From positions 1 through 64,000 of the forward strand of contig DASVDG010000042.1 of assembly GCA_036381255.1 (NCBI GenBank): DNA of 64,000 nucleotides. The letters run 5' to 3'. Shown in pieces: positions 43,801 through 52,658 of the stretch (position 1 is the stretch's first letter; every line of letters starts with the position of its first letter). This DNA comes from CALBZE01 sp036381255. GTDB taxonomy: Bacteria > Gemmatimonadota > Gemmatimonadetes > Longimicrobiales > RSA9. The position numbers were made by a program, and so were the translations under genes. The notes under the pieces are model-generated. The model had not been told where the DNA came from. It searched no databases and saw nothing but the letters and a program-made list of their open reading frames with translations.

Positions 43801-44019
43801 GGCGGGCAGCTCGATGCGAGGCACGAAGCGCCTGGCCACGCCCCCCGCGTTGACCACGCGAAACACGGCCGTCACCGTGCTGCCCGCGTCCGCCTCGAGC
43901 AGCGCCGGGCCCCGCCGCTCGACCCGCAGCGCCGGCCGCTGGGCGAGCGCCGGCTGGGCGGCGCCCCACAGCGCTGCCACGAACACCCCCGCCAACCCGG
44001 CCCCGCGCGCCCGCGGCAT
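40777..44019 (-). CDS. Usher-like outer-membrane barrel protein with two C-terminal LysM repeats
   Basis: This 1080-residue exported protein has signal VFVAALWGAAQPALAQ. The order read by eye is two Ig-like modules (about 30-130 and 135-245), and a long region at about 265-690 with alternating amphipathic strands rich in Arg, Tyr and Gly (YRGRDEYRLSYRGERFDVWLG, YEYGRRLAFAAGAEAW-like segments) typical of a beta-barrel. Next come two carboxypeptidase-regulatory-like sandwich domains (about 700-880) and two LysM-type repeats at 930-980 and 1009-1061. Each LysM is followed by a PPKxxLTxxERRAxxxYxA linker. LysM repeats would bind peptidoglycan. Its neighbours upstream encode a chaperone-like and a subunit-like protein, so an export/usher role is inferred. 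Confidence 0.7.
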   Translation of the reverse strand: MPRARGAGLAGVFVAALWGAAQPALAQRPALRVERRGPALLEADAGSTVTAVFRVVNAGGVARRFVPRIELPAGWRVVTGSESFDVPAGGAAIRLIGVAVPSDARPGEYRIGFEGRAGRAGEGTVGDFVRVFVRSRWRLELQALEAPRFVVAGEAYTARFRLVNRGNASGRVRLSVRSAPDLPTHTDSAVIGIGAGAVRIIGVEVETAARTTRMLRHHVALTATAVGADSVTTTASSTVDVYPGGAEEPAPDRRLPAELRLHAVRQPYPGAQFEFRGGGRLHEGSAARVDFLARRSTIERSAYRGRDEYRLSYRGERFDVWLGDQIFRLSPLTATGRYAFGIGARARAGGLLVGGYAHRNRRQEAGERTHAAQLGYRFGRGIEVAAHYLARIGPDSGQVASVRGTVRPWRNATVDVEYGRRLAFAAGAEAWSVDVTGGTARIRFDAGHLRADPDYPGAYRGTSRDHARLSLGIWRRLRLEGSAQWQEREVRDRGALFLGDRATHVYTARLAYGHAVSAEYRREGRAGRQWHGRFDRELESVGLQLGVHAGGMVVQSGSEFGTVLDRVAGRKAPFRRHSLQASLSPGYGQSYSARVEYLSGSTVHTSTLQERLSVSLHATAELTSSLSARLAVQAFHDGGELPRRYALVDAGIEHTLPFGHRIAVNTRVSAYGAGGGALTRDAVFTADYVIPLGLPVPGRSSGASARIRVHDARTGEGIAGIPVHLGGRTVISDDDGTATFRGLRPGTYPVRLDRQSLGLDRVAMRPLPAIVTVDGDRAVRMDIGISPSARLTGTVRLFEFERTAPLDPGASALVEAGALRDVVIELSREGEALHRVTDGRGRFEFADLAPGEWTLAVVAADLPPNHDLAEDTIRLHLAPGDAAEVTLRALPHWRPVRIIDSGEIAVVTDVADAPAGRRGGGARSGAPAREYRITSDDISLMNISRIVYDDASLWPKLWLANRAVLPDPDVIRPGQVLRVPPKGSLSAAERRARDAYYATPPAPPARTRTYRVAPGDFGLRMVARTVYGDPSLWPKLWVANRDAVPDPDYIRAGQLLRIPPKAPLTPEERRAKAEYHARVR

Positions 44020-44029
44020 CGTATCCGGC

Positions 44030-44854
44030 TCAGAGCTTCAGCGTGTACTGCGCGCCGAAGACGTCGTCACTCCCCGTGTCCGCCACGACCAGCACCGTGT
44101 ACGTCCCCGACGGGATGTCCGTCAGGTCGAATCGCTGCCTGAGTGATGAACCCGGGTAGAGCAGTCCGCGCTGGTCCTCGTACCGCCCGACCGCGGCGCC
44201 GTTCGCGTCGTACAGCTCCAGCGAGATGTCCAGACGGTAACTCAGGTCGCCGGTGTTCACGACGTCGAACTCCAGCACCCGGCCGCCGTCGGCCGTCGCC
44301 ACGACGCGCGCCCCCTCGAGCTCGGCACGCCGCACGCCGGTCCCGTCGATGTGCGTCACGAGCTGCACCGCGTATCGCAGCTTCGTGCTCACGCCCATCC
44401 GGACCCGCTCCTGACCGGCCGTCCCGGATGACCCCGACGCCTCCGGGCCGACCGATTCCACCATCAGCACGCTCCAGTACGTCCCGCCGAGCCGCCCGCC
44501 CGCGTCCGCCGGCACGTGCACCGAGTAGCTCACCTCCACCACCTCGCCCGGCCGCAACGCCACCCGCGAGGGCGCGAACGTCACCCACGACGCGTTCGAC
44601 CGCGCCAGCGCGCCCGGCTCGCCGAACTCCACCCGGCCGTCCGCGAAATACGCGTAGTCCGTCTGGTAGATCCTGGCCTCCTGCGGCTCCGCCGTGGTGT
44701 TCCGCACCAAGACCGTGCCCGTGTACGTCTCTCCCGGCTCCGCTTGCCGCTCTTCCGTCATCGGGCTGATCACCGCGATCTGGGCCGGAGACACGTCCGG
44801 TACCAGCACCAGCGCCGACACGACCAGACTCGATACGAGGCTCCGCTTACCCAT
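44030..44854 (-). CDS. Periplasmic chaperone-like Ig-fold protein
   Basis: This 274-residue protein has signal MGKRSLVSSLVVSALVLVPDVSPAQ. The first domain (about 28-130) begins IAVISPMTEERQAEPGETYTGTVLVRNTTAEPQEARIYQTDY in outline and reaches WVTFAPSRVALRPGEVVEVSYSVHVP, a layout like pilus-assembly chaperones in which the F1 strand is followed by the theta-P-x-x-hydrophobic-x-PG motif. A second beta-sandwich (about 165-270) ends YTLKL. Pilus chaperones donate a strand to stabilise subunits before delivery to the usher. GGAGGG is 7 nt before the ATG. It lies between the subunit-like gene (78 bp away) and the barrel gene (10 bp away). The similarity is architectural; a DUF916-type surface protein is the alternative. 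Confidence 0.65.
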   Translation of the reverse strand: MGKRSLVSSLVVSALVLVPDVSPAQIAVISPMTEERQAEPGETYTGTVLVRNTTAEPQEARIYQTDYAYFADGRVEFGEPGALARSNASWVTFAPSRVALRPGEVVEVSYSVHVPADAGGRLGGTYWSVLMVESVGPEASGSSGTAGQERVRMGVSTKLRYAVQLVTHIDGTGVRRAELEGARVVATADGGRVLEFDVVNTGDLSYRLDISLELYDANGAAVGRYEDQRGLLYPGSSLRQRFDLTDIPSGTYTVLVVADTGSDDVFGAQYTLKL

Positions 44855-44881
44855 GAACGCACCCTCCCCACGCGACGAACC

Positions 44882-44909
44882 GGGGGGCGCGCAGCGACGC
44901 GCACCCCCC
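44882..44909 (-). terminator. Intercistronic hairpin between subunit-like and chaperone-like genes
   Basis: In the minus-strand RNA GGGGGGUGCGC pairs with GCGCGCCCCCC (11 bp, one G-U) across a 6-nt loop. It lies in the 78-bp gap. No T-tract follows, so partial termination or protection of the upstream message is more likely than a full stop. Confidence 0.55.
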
Positions 44910-44932
44910 GACATCCTCGCGTCGTCGGCCGA

Positions 44933-45412
44933 TCAGATCTCGTCGACGATCGTGTACGTGACCACCTTGCTGTTCGACCCGGCCGCCGCCGCCGGCGTCG
45001 CGGTCAGCGTGTACCGGATCTTGAGACCCGACTCCGCCACCTGGCTCAGGTCCCCGACCACCTCCGTCTCCGTGGTCGACAGCGTCACCACGCCCGCGCT
45101 CGTGCCGACCGTCGACGGCGCGTCCAGCTCGACCTGCAACGTCAGCCCCGCCTCCATGGGGTTGTCCAGCGCCGCCATGATCCGCTTCGGCGACGTCGCC
45201 GGCGCGTTCGTCTCCACCGCGTACGTGCTGGCGCTGTCCGTCACCGCCGCCGTCGTCGTCGTGATCGTCAACGACGGAGTTCCCGTCACCGTCACGGTGT
45301 TGATCGAATTCACCGTGTAGTTCACGGTATGCGAAGAACCCTGCGCCGCCGCCGTCCCGGCGGACACCACCACCAGCAGCGCCGCCGCGCCCATGATGCG
45401 TCCCATTCTCAT
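44933..45412 (-). CDS. Small secreted cysteine-free beta protein, candidate fibre subunit
   Basis: This 159-residue protein has signal RIMGAAALLVVVSAGTAAAQ. The mature 135 residues are rich in Thr, Val, Ala and Ser, have no cysteine, and consist of predicted strands. The mature N-terminus SSHTVNYTVNSINTVTVTG alternates polar and hydrophobic residues like a donor strand, and the C-terminus VVTYTIVDEI resembles the last strand of spore-coat-U-type pilins. No specific family is assigned. GGAGGAG lies just before the ATG; a second ATG two codons later has better spacing. It is the first gene after a sigma-54-type promoter. Subunit function is inferred from composition, order and neighbours. Confidence 0.7.
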   Translation of the reverse strand: MRMGRIMGAAALLVVVSAGTAAAQGSSHTVNYTVNSINTVTVTGTPSLTITTTTAAVTDSASTYAVETNAPATSPKRIMAALDNPMEAGLTLQVELDAPSTVGTSAGVVTLSTTETEVVGDLSQVAESGLKIRYTLTATPAAAAGSNSKVVTYTIVDEI

Positions 45413-45567
45413 GCTCTCCTCCAGGGTGCATGTCTGCGCGCTCCGGACACCGCGCCCGGAGCGCTACCGGATCGGACCCGGGGACCTCCATCAGCCCGCG
45501 GGGCGCTCCCTCAACACCGCACCCCTCCCGGGTCCTCGCTTTCGCGCGATCCTGCGGCCCGACCATG

Positions 45568-45583
45568 GGCGAGTCGCATGCCA
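45568..45583 (-). promoter_or_regulatory. Sigma-54 (-24/-12) promoter motif
   Basis: On the minus strand TGGCATGCGACTCGCC compares with the consensus TGGCACGNNNNTTGCW: the invariant GG and GC are exactly 10 bp apart and TGGCA is intact, with single changes in the -24 (T for C) and -12 (C for T) elements. It would start a transcript near 45556, leaving a leader of about 145 nt before the subunit-like gene. The adjacent gene upstream encodes a sigma-54 activator. Confidence 0.65.
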
Positions 45584-45668
45584 CTCTGGACGCCAAGCCT
45601 AAATCATTGTGTTACAATATTTTTCGCAATCGCCCCACCGCGCACCCGACCGGCGGCCTGTATACTTC

Positions 45669-45764
45669 GTTTACAGTCGGCGGAGGCGATGGGCGAGGAA
45701 ACGGGGGCACGACGGCGCAGCACCGCCGATGATCACCCGGTTTACAGTGTCAATATTGTTTACA
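45669..45764 (-). repeat. Three GTTTACA repeats, candidate activator-binding sites
   Basis: GTTTACA occurs at 45669-45675, 45740-45746 and 45758-45764, the last two 18 bp apart. They lie 86-175 bp upstream of the -24 box, the usual range for enhancers bound by sigma-54 activators. The heptamer stands out against the GC-rich background. Binding by the adjacent activator is inferred. Confidence 0.5.
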
Positions 45765-45799
45765 TACGGCGGGTGGCGGCAGCGGCTGGGTGGGGGCGG

Positions 45800-47158
45800 T
45801 CAGTCGGGGATGCCGAAGCGTTCGAGCTTTTTGTAGAGGCCGGGGCGGGAGATGCCGAGGGCGCGAGCGGCGCGGGAGCGGTTGCCGTCGAACCGGCGCA
45901 GGACGCGGAGGATGTGGCGGCGCTCGAGTTCGTCGAGCGTGAGGTCGGCGGGGTCGTCGTCGGCGGTGCCGGTGGTGCGGATCCCGGAGCGGAGTTCGGC
46001 GGGGAGGTGCTCGGGCCGCAGTTCGTCGGTGTCACCGGCGAGGAGGACGACGCGCTCGAGGAGGTTCTTGAGCTCGCGGATGTTGCCGGGCCAGGCGTAG
46101 CCGACGAGGAGCGAGAGCGAATCGGGGGAGAAGTGGACGGGTCCCCGTCGGGTGCGGCGGTGCAGCTCGTGGAGCAGTTGGAGGCAGAGGTTCTCGATGT
46201 CGCGCCGGCCGCGCTCGCGCAGCGGCGGCAGGTGGATGGGGAGGACGTTGAGGCGGTAGTAGAGGTCTTCGCGGAAGCGTTCGGCGCGGACCTCGGCCTC
46301 GAGGTCGCGATTGGTGGCGGCGATCAGGCGGACGTCGACCTCGATTTCGCGGGTGCCGCCGAGGCGTCGGAAGCGGCGGTTTTCCAGGACTTTGAGCAGT
46401 TTCGGCTGGAGCTCGGGCGCGAGGTCGCCGATCTCGTCGAGGAAGAGGGTGCCGCGGTCGGCGATTTCGAAGAGGCCGCGTTTCTGGGTCTTGGCATCGG
46501 TGAACGCGCCGCGTTCATGGCCGAAGAGTTCGGAGTCGAGGAAGTTGGAGGTGAGGCCGGCGCAGTTGATCTCGATGAAGGGGGCGTCGGCGCGGGGCGA
46601 GAGCGAGTGGATGAGCTGGGCGACCCACCCTTTGCCGGTCCCGGTCTCACCGGTGATGAGGACGGTCGTGTCCTGCCCGGCGAGGAGCCGGACCTTGCGG
46701 GCCACCTCCTGCATGGCCGGCGAGGAGCCGAGGAGTTCCAGGCGGGAAGCGTCCTGCCGCTGCTGCATGTAGTAGCGGCTGCGGCGCCGGAGCTCGACCT
46801 TTTCGTAGGCGCGCTCGACGGCCGCCGCGAGGTGGGCGAAGTCGACGGGCTTCGTGAGGAAGTTTTCCGCGCCCATCTTCATCGCCTCGACCGCGATCGC
46901 GACGTCGTTGTACCCGGTCAGCATGATGATCGTGGCCTCCGGGTCCTTCTGGCGGAGCTGGACGAGGATGTCGATGCCGTTGCCTTCGGAGAGGCCGAAA
47001 TCGAGGAGCACGAGGTCGGGCCGCTCGCGGTCGTAGAGCTCGAGGCTCGCCTCGCCCGTCTGCGCCTGGGCGACCTCCCAGCCCCACGTGCCGAAGGCGT
47101 GGGACAGGAGGCGCAGGATGGCCGGGTCGTCGTCGATGATGAGGACCGAGCGTGTCAT
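45800..47158 (-). CDS. NtrC-family sigma-54-dependent response regulator
   Basis: This 452-residue three-domain activator has a receiver (1-120) with acidic pocket DDD at 9-11, phospho-Asp in LVLLDFGLSEGNG near 54 and Lys in LTKPVD near 104. The AAA+ domain has Walker A GETGTGKG, a sigma-54 contact loop FGHERGAFTDA (GAFTDA instead of GAFTGA), Walker B GTLFLDEIGDL and the arginine-finger region FREDLYYRLNVLPI. The Fis-type helix-turn-helix covers the last 45 residues (FDGNRSRAARALGISRPGLYKKLERFGI). It is transcribed toward the fibre-like operon, whose upstream gap holds matching promoter elements. No cognate histidine kinase is next to it. Confidence 0.95.
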   Translation of the reverse strand: MTRSVLIIDDDPAILRLLSHAFGTWGWEVAQAQTGEASLELYDRERPDLVLLDFGLSEGNGIDILVQLRQKDPEATIIMLTGYNDVAIAVEAMKMGAENFLTKPVDFAHLAAAVERAYEKVELRRRSRYYMQQRQDASRLELLGSSPAMQEVARKVRLLAGQDTTVLITGETGTGKGWVAQLIHSLSPRADAPFIEINCAGLTSNFLDSELFGHERGAFTDAKTQKRGLFEIADRGTLFLDEIGDLAPELQPKLLKVLENRRFRRLGGTREIEVDVRLIAATNRDLEAEVRAERFREDLYYRLNVLPIHLPPLRERGRRDIENLCLQLLHELHRRTRRGPVHFSPDSLSLLVGYAWPGNIRELKNLLERVVLLAGDTDELRPEHLPAELRSGIRTTGTADDDPADLTLDELERRHILRVLRRFDGNRSRAARALGISRPGLYKKLERFGIPD

Positions 47159-47206
47159 TGCGGCAAATATGGCGAAAGTGCCGCCGCCACGCCACTGCCG
47201 GCCGCT

Positions 47207-47244
47207 CGGCGGGCACGGGCCGCTGCCGCGGCCCGCTCCCGCCG
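47207..47244 (-). terminator. Two-part hairpin after the EF-hand lipoprotein gene
   Basis: CGGCGGG/CCCGCCG outer arms (47207-47213, 47238-47244) and CGGGCCGC/GCGGCCCG inner arms (47216-47223, 47228-47235) with a TGCC loop form a stem of 15 pairs with one small symmetric internal loop. It lies 47 bp past the lipoprotein stop. Confidence 0.6.
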
Positions 47245-47290
47245 GCCGTGCGTCACGGACGTCGCCCGTCGCCCGTCCGCGCCCCGGCCG

Positions 47291-47893
47291 TCAGTTGACC
47301 GCCACGACGGCGCCGCACGCCACCGGCAGCGAGGCGACGTAGCCGTCGCCGACGAACGCGCCGTGCAGCACGACGGTCTTCGCGGTCAGGTCCGCCGGTT
47401 CGAACGGCACGGTGGCCAGGTCGAACGATCGCGTGTAGTGGATCGCACCGCCCGCGTTCGCCGGCGTCGGGTATGCCTGGAGGTCGACCTGGACCGGCCC
47501 GAACGCCGCCGAGCCCTCGCCGATGGTAATGATGCCGTCGCCATCCGTGTCCTGCGCGGCCGTCGGGCAAGACGAGGCCGTGTCGGTGAAACCGTGGATG
47601 TGCTGCGGGTGCAGTCGGCCCGCCACGTGACCGACGGCGTTCAGCCGGACCACCAGCTCGCCGCCCTTCACCAGGAGCGTCACGTCGCCGGTGACGCCGG
47701 AGTCGTTCAGCGGCTCGAGCGCGACGCGATACACCGCGACCGCCGGCGAGTTGTCGCCGCGGGCGGCCGGGTCGTCGCCGCGGGCGTACGACGGGGCCGG
47801 CGCGCCCTCCTCGTGGCCCGTCGGTACGTCATTGCATGCGGCGAGCGTGGCGATGGCGAGGGCCGGCAAGACACGGAGCAACCGGGTGGCCAT
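47291..47893 (-). CDS. Lipoprotein with an EF-hand-type calcium loop (CHRD-like)
   Basis: This 200-residue lipoprotein has signal MATRLLRVLPALAIATLAAC and the lipobox LAAC. The mature domain has beta strands and the histidine-rich HPQHIHGF near 95-102, reminiscent of CHRD-type domains. At residues 115-126 DTDGDGIITIGE is a perfect 12-residue EF-hand loop (Asp1, Asp3, Asp5, Gly6, Ile8, Glu12), suggesting calcium binding. Cys109 and Cys193 could pair. AAGGAGG is 5 nt before the ATG. It is monocistronic, with its own hairpin terminator. The function is not known. Confidence 0.72.
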   Translation of the reverse strand: MATRLLRVLPALAIATLAACNDVPTGHEEGAPAPSYARGDDPAARGDNSPAVAVYRVALEPLNDSGVTGDVTLLVKGGELVVRLNAVGHVAGRLHPQHIHGFTDTASSCPTAAQDTDGDGIITIGEGSAAFGPVQVDLQAYPTPANAGGAIHYTRSFDLATVPFEPADLTAKTVVLHGAFVGDGYVASLPVACGAVVAVN

Positions 47894-48215
47894 AGGGCCT
47901 CCTTTGAGGAGATGGGAACCTCAGGGGTGAGCGATTGTGGAATCCGCGACGCCTGGCCCGGGTTCCGCGGGCACGGACCCGCTCGGCGCCGCGGCGAGTC
48001 GGCCGACCGCCGCGTCGTGGTCGAAGAGCAGCGGCGGGGCCGCCACGCTGCCGCTCCATGCGGCGCAAGGAAGCGGGGATGGGCCCGTGCGGCCGCGAGG
48101 GACGCACGGGTCAGCACCCCCTGAGAGACACATGTTCACGGCATCGAGATCGCCGTGCGCCGCGGCGCGGTGCGCGGGGTGATGCCGTCTTCGCCGTTTC
48201 GGCTCGATCCCGATC
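47894..48215. other. Intergenic gap with no supported gene
   Basis: These 322 bp lie between the EF-hand lipoprotein start and the AhpD-like stop. Open frames here are arginine/proline-rich and lack ribosome-binding sites. It must contain the lipoprotein promoter and the end of the AhpD-like transcript. No hairpin or conserved element is apparent. Confidence 0.5.
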
Positions 48216-48692
48216 TCAACTCGACCGCGCCTGCGCGAACGCCCCCGGCTGGTAGTCGCCCACGGCGGGTCGGAAGGCGACCGACAAACGGTTCCAGCCG
48301 TTGATGGCGACGACGGCCATCGTCAGGTCGACCAGCTCCTTCTCGGAGAAGTGCTTGCGCGCCTCGTCGTAGACTTCATCGGGGACGCCGTGCTCGCTCA
48401 CGAGCGTGACCGTCTCGGTCCACGCCAACGCCGCCCGCTCGCGTTCCGTGAAGAACGGGGCCTCGCGCCAGACCGACACGGCGTACAGGCGCTGTTCGGT
48501 CTCTCCCGCGGCACGGGCATCCTTGGTATGCATGTCCACGCAGTATGCGCAGCCGTTGATCTGCGATGCACGCAGCTTGACCAGCTCGAGCAGGGAGTGC
48601 TCCAGGCCGCTCTCCCGCACGTAGCGTTCGAGCCCGTACATCGCGCGGATCGCGTCCGGCGCGATTTCGCGGTGGTTGATCCGTGTCGTCAT
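48216..48692 (-). CDS. AhpD-like carboxymuconolactone decarboxylase-family protein
   Basis: This 158-residue all-helical protein has the redox motif GCAYCVDMHTKDAR: Cys48, Cys51 and His55 correspond to the CxxC-x3-H proton-relay site of AhpD alkylhydroperoxidases. MAVVAINGWNRLSVAFRP near the end is the other family hallmark. It likely reduces organic peroxides or acts as a thiol-dependent antioxidant in the cytosol. The start at 48692 follows AAGGAG with 8-nt spacing; the open frame extends further upstream but is then arginine-rich. Monocistronic. Confidence 0.92.
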   Translation of the reverse strand: MTTRINHREIAPDAIRAMYGLERYVRESGLEHSLLELVKLRASQINGCAYCVDMHTKDARAAGETEQRLYAVSVWREAPFFTERERAALAWTETVTLVSEHGVPDEVYDEARKHFSEKELVDLTMAVVAINGWNRLSVAFRPAVGDYQPGAFAQARSS

Positions 48693-48878
48693 GGTATTCG
48701 CTCCTTGCGTAGCGTCCCACGTATGGAGGCAGCGGCGTCGTGATTCGCCCCGACCTCCGTGATGCGCCGTAAAGCCACCGATGGCCCTGGCGCCGACAAT
48801 GGAGACGGTACCGGCGCCGGCCGTGTGACAGCTCTCACGGCGCGACGCCGCCACGGACCCCGTTCCGCGCACGATGCG

Positions 48879-48922
48879 GCCGGCCCCGCCGCGGACGCCT
48901 CGGCGTCCGCGGCGGGGCCGGC
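48879..48922. terminator. Perfect 21-bp palindromic hairpin
   Basis: The arms 48879-48899 and 48902-48922 are perfectly complementary (starting GCCGGCCCCG and ending GGGGCCGGC) with a TC centre. It lies 21 bp beyond the symporter stop, in the gap before the AhpD-like gene, and is the longest perfect hairpin I found in the window. Confidence 0.75.
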
Positions 48923-48942
48923 TTCGCACCCTGACAATTCCG

Positions 48943-50345
<1,403 letters not shown>

Positions 50346-50349
<4 letters not shown>

Positions 50350-51923
50350 GCCTGACCCGACTCCCCGGCGGCACCGCCCGCGACCGCGGCGCCACGCCGC
50401 AGCAGGCTGTGCTTCCGACCGTAAGTGAAGTAGATCGCCAGCCCGATGACCAGCCAGATCACGAGGCGCAGCCACGTGTCACCCGGCAGACCGATCATCA
50501 TCGCGAGGCAGACGAGGACGCCCATGATCGGCACGAACGGGACGAACGGCGCACGGAACGGCCGCTCCCGCTCCGGCTCCTTGATGCGCAGGTACAGCAC
50601 GCCCGAGCAGACGATCACGAACGCCAGCAGCGTCCCGATCGAGACCAGCTCGCCGAGCAGGTTGATCGGCAGCGCGCCGGCGAGGACGACGCACACGGCG
50701 CCGGTCAGGATCGTACCGACGTGGGGCGTGCGGAAGCGTGGATGCAGCCGGCCGAACACCTGGGGGAGCAGCCCGTCCCTCGACATCGTGAAGAAGATGC
50801 GCGGCTGCGCCATGAGCATGACGAGCATGACCGACGTGAGCCCCGCGATCGCGCCGATCTTCACCGCGCTGCTCAGGATCGAATAGCCGGTCGCCTCGAT
50901 CCCGACGGCGATCGGCTCGGCCACGTTGAGCCGGGAGTAGTGCACCAGCGCGGTCAGGATCCCCGAGACCAGGATGTAGAGTAGGGTGCACACCACGAGC
51001 GATCCCAGGATCCCCGTCGGCATGTCACGCTGCGGGTCCCGCGCCTCCTGCGCGACCGTCGACACCGCGTCGAAGCCAATGTAGGCGAAGAAGATCACGC
51101 CCGCCGCCCGGAGCACGCCGCTCCAGCCGAAGTGTCCGAACCCGCCCTCGTTCGGCGGGATGAACGGCGACCAGTTCTGCTGCGCCAGCTCCGGGTTGCG
51201 GAACAGGAAGTACCCGCCCGCCAGGATGAACGCCATGATCACCGAGAGCTTGATGAAGACGATCAGGTTGTTGAAGCGCGCGGACTCCTTGATGCCGAGG
51301 ACGAGGAGCACGGAGATCAGCCCCACCGCGACCGCGGCGACGAGGTTGAACACGCCGGTCGCGTGGGGCAGCGAAGCGATGTCGATCCCCTGCGCGACGA
51401 GCGACGACCGGAGCTGCTCCGTGATCGGGACCCAGCTCTCGGCGCCCGGGAGCTGCACCATCTTTGTCCCGGTCGCCATCGTCCACTCGGGTGGGATCAC
51501 GATCCCCAGGTCGCGCAGGAACGAGACCACGTACCCGGACCAACCGACGGCCACGGTCGACGCGGCGAACAGGTACTCCAGGATCAGGTCCCAGCCGATG
51601 ATCCACGCGATCAGCTCGCCGAGCGTGGCGTAGCCGTACGTGTAGGCGGACCCCGCGATCGGGATCATGGACGCGAACTCCGCGTAGCAGAGCCCCGCGA
51701 AGGCGCACCCGATCCCCGCCAGGATGAAGGAGAGGATCAGCGCCGGCCCCGCGAACTGCGCCGCGGCCGTCCCCGTCAGCACGAAGATGCCGGTCCCGAT
51801 GATGGCGCCGATCCCGATCGCCACGAGGTTGAACGGCCCGAGTGCGCGGGCGAGGGAGTGCTCCCCCTCGGCGAACGCCTCCGCGCGCAGGTCGTCGATC
51901 GATTTGCGTGCAAACAAGCTCAT
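50346..51923 (-). CDS. Amino acid permease (APC superfamily, cationic amino acid transporter type)
   Basis: This 525-residue protein has about 12-14 transmembrane helices. The first helix contains the APC substrate-binding GIGAIIGTGIFVLTG, followed by FAGLCYAEFASMIPIAGSAYTYGYATLGELIAWIIGWDLILEY in outline, typical of the CAT/YfnA branch. The last helices (LVIWLVIGLAIYFTYGRKHS) complete the fold. GGGGAG lies about 8 nt before the ATG. It is first in a two-transporter operon with the DAACS symporter, suggesting joint uptake of amino acids. Confidence 0.94.
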
Positions 51924-52073
51924 GTGATGTCTCCCCTCGGAGTGGCGGCCACCGGTCGCGGGTGGCCGCCGGATCCGGTTACGAACGTGCGCCGGCCGCT
52001 GCCGACGCGCACGGCATCCGCTCGCGCCGAAGCGGATCGGCGTCCGTGCAGGGCTAAGTTGGCGTCGGAGCGG

Positions 52074-52517
52074 TCACGCGTCGAACGGAGGCGGTACGGC
52101 GGTACTTCGTGAGGAGTCGGAGCCGGCGCGGGCGCGGGCGAGCGCCGCGGCGAAATCCAGGTGGGAGCGCGCGACGCCTCGGGCCCGACTCGCCGCCGGC
52201 GAGTCCGATCGCGCCGCGTCCAATCCGGCGAGCCGGGCGCGGGCGCCGCGCGGCCCGGACCGGGGCCACGCATCGCCCGACCGGTCCCGTCCGGGCTCGA
52301 GCGTCGGCGCCGTCTGCGAGAGCAGCGCCATCGCGGGATCGAAACGGGCTTCTGCGAGCGAGACGGCCGCCGCATCCGCGACGGCCCCGTGATCCGCGGC
52401 AGCGCGCGGCGCCGCACCCCCCACGGCCGTGGGTGACGCGCCGGCGGCGCCGGCGATCGCCAGCACGAAGGCAAGTGTCACGCCGAGAGGACGCAATGGC
52501 GAAAGCGGCAACGGCAC
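52074..52517 (-). CDS. Small secreted hypothetical protein
   Basis: This is a 147-residue frame with a plausible signal peptide (LGVTLAFVLAIAGAAGAS) after a GTG start. The rest is alanine-, arginine- and serine-rich with no recognisable domain. The ribosome-binding site is weak. Support is limited to the signal peptide and its position in an otherwise empty 735-bp stretch between the permease and the binding protein, on the same strand as both. It could be spurious. Confidence 0.4.
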   Translation of the reverse strand: MPLPLSPLRPLGVTLAFVLAIAGAAGASPTAVGGAAPRAAADHGAVADAAAVSLAEARFDPAMALLSQTAPTLEPGRDRSGDAWPRSGPRGARARLAGLDAARSDSPAASRARGVARSHLDFAAALARARAGSDSSRSTAVPPPFDA

Positions 52518-52658
52518 ACCCGGATGCGGGGGCGGGACGGCGCCCCGGGATTGGATACGTTCGATGTACGGTGATTCATCGCACGCTAACGGGCCGGGTG
52601 GCGGATTGTCAAGTCCGGAGCCGGGATTCCGCGTCCGCGATGCCGTCGCGCCGGTCGG

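Larger units (their letters stand above)
45413..45799 (-). promoter_or_regulatory. Regulatory gap upstream of the fibre-like operon
   Basis: This 387-bp AT-richer gap lies between the sigma-54 activator stop and the subunit-like gene. It has no supported CDS. It contains the -24/-12 motif and GTTTACA repeats listed separately, and the inverted repeat ATTGT-GTT-ACAAT at 45606-45618, immediately upstream of the -24 box, next to the run ATATTTTT. This could be a bend or IHF-like site. Confidence 0.6.

Noticed and set aside
45580..45597. Alternative -24/-12 motif TTGGCGTCCAGAGTGGCA on the minus strand
   Set aside because: GG and GC are 11 bp apart instead of 10. The overlapping TGGCATG-N4-TCGC has exact spacing and a better -24 element.
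44516..48124. Plus-strand open frame of about 1200 codons
   Set aside because: It is antisense to the sigma-54 activator and its neighbours, and it crosses the promoter gap. The translation is low-complexity Glu/Val/Asp-rich.
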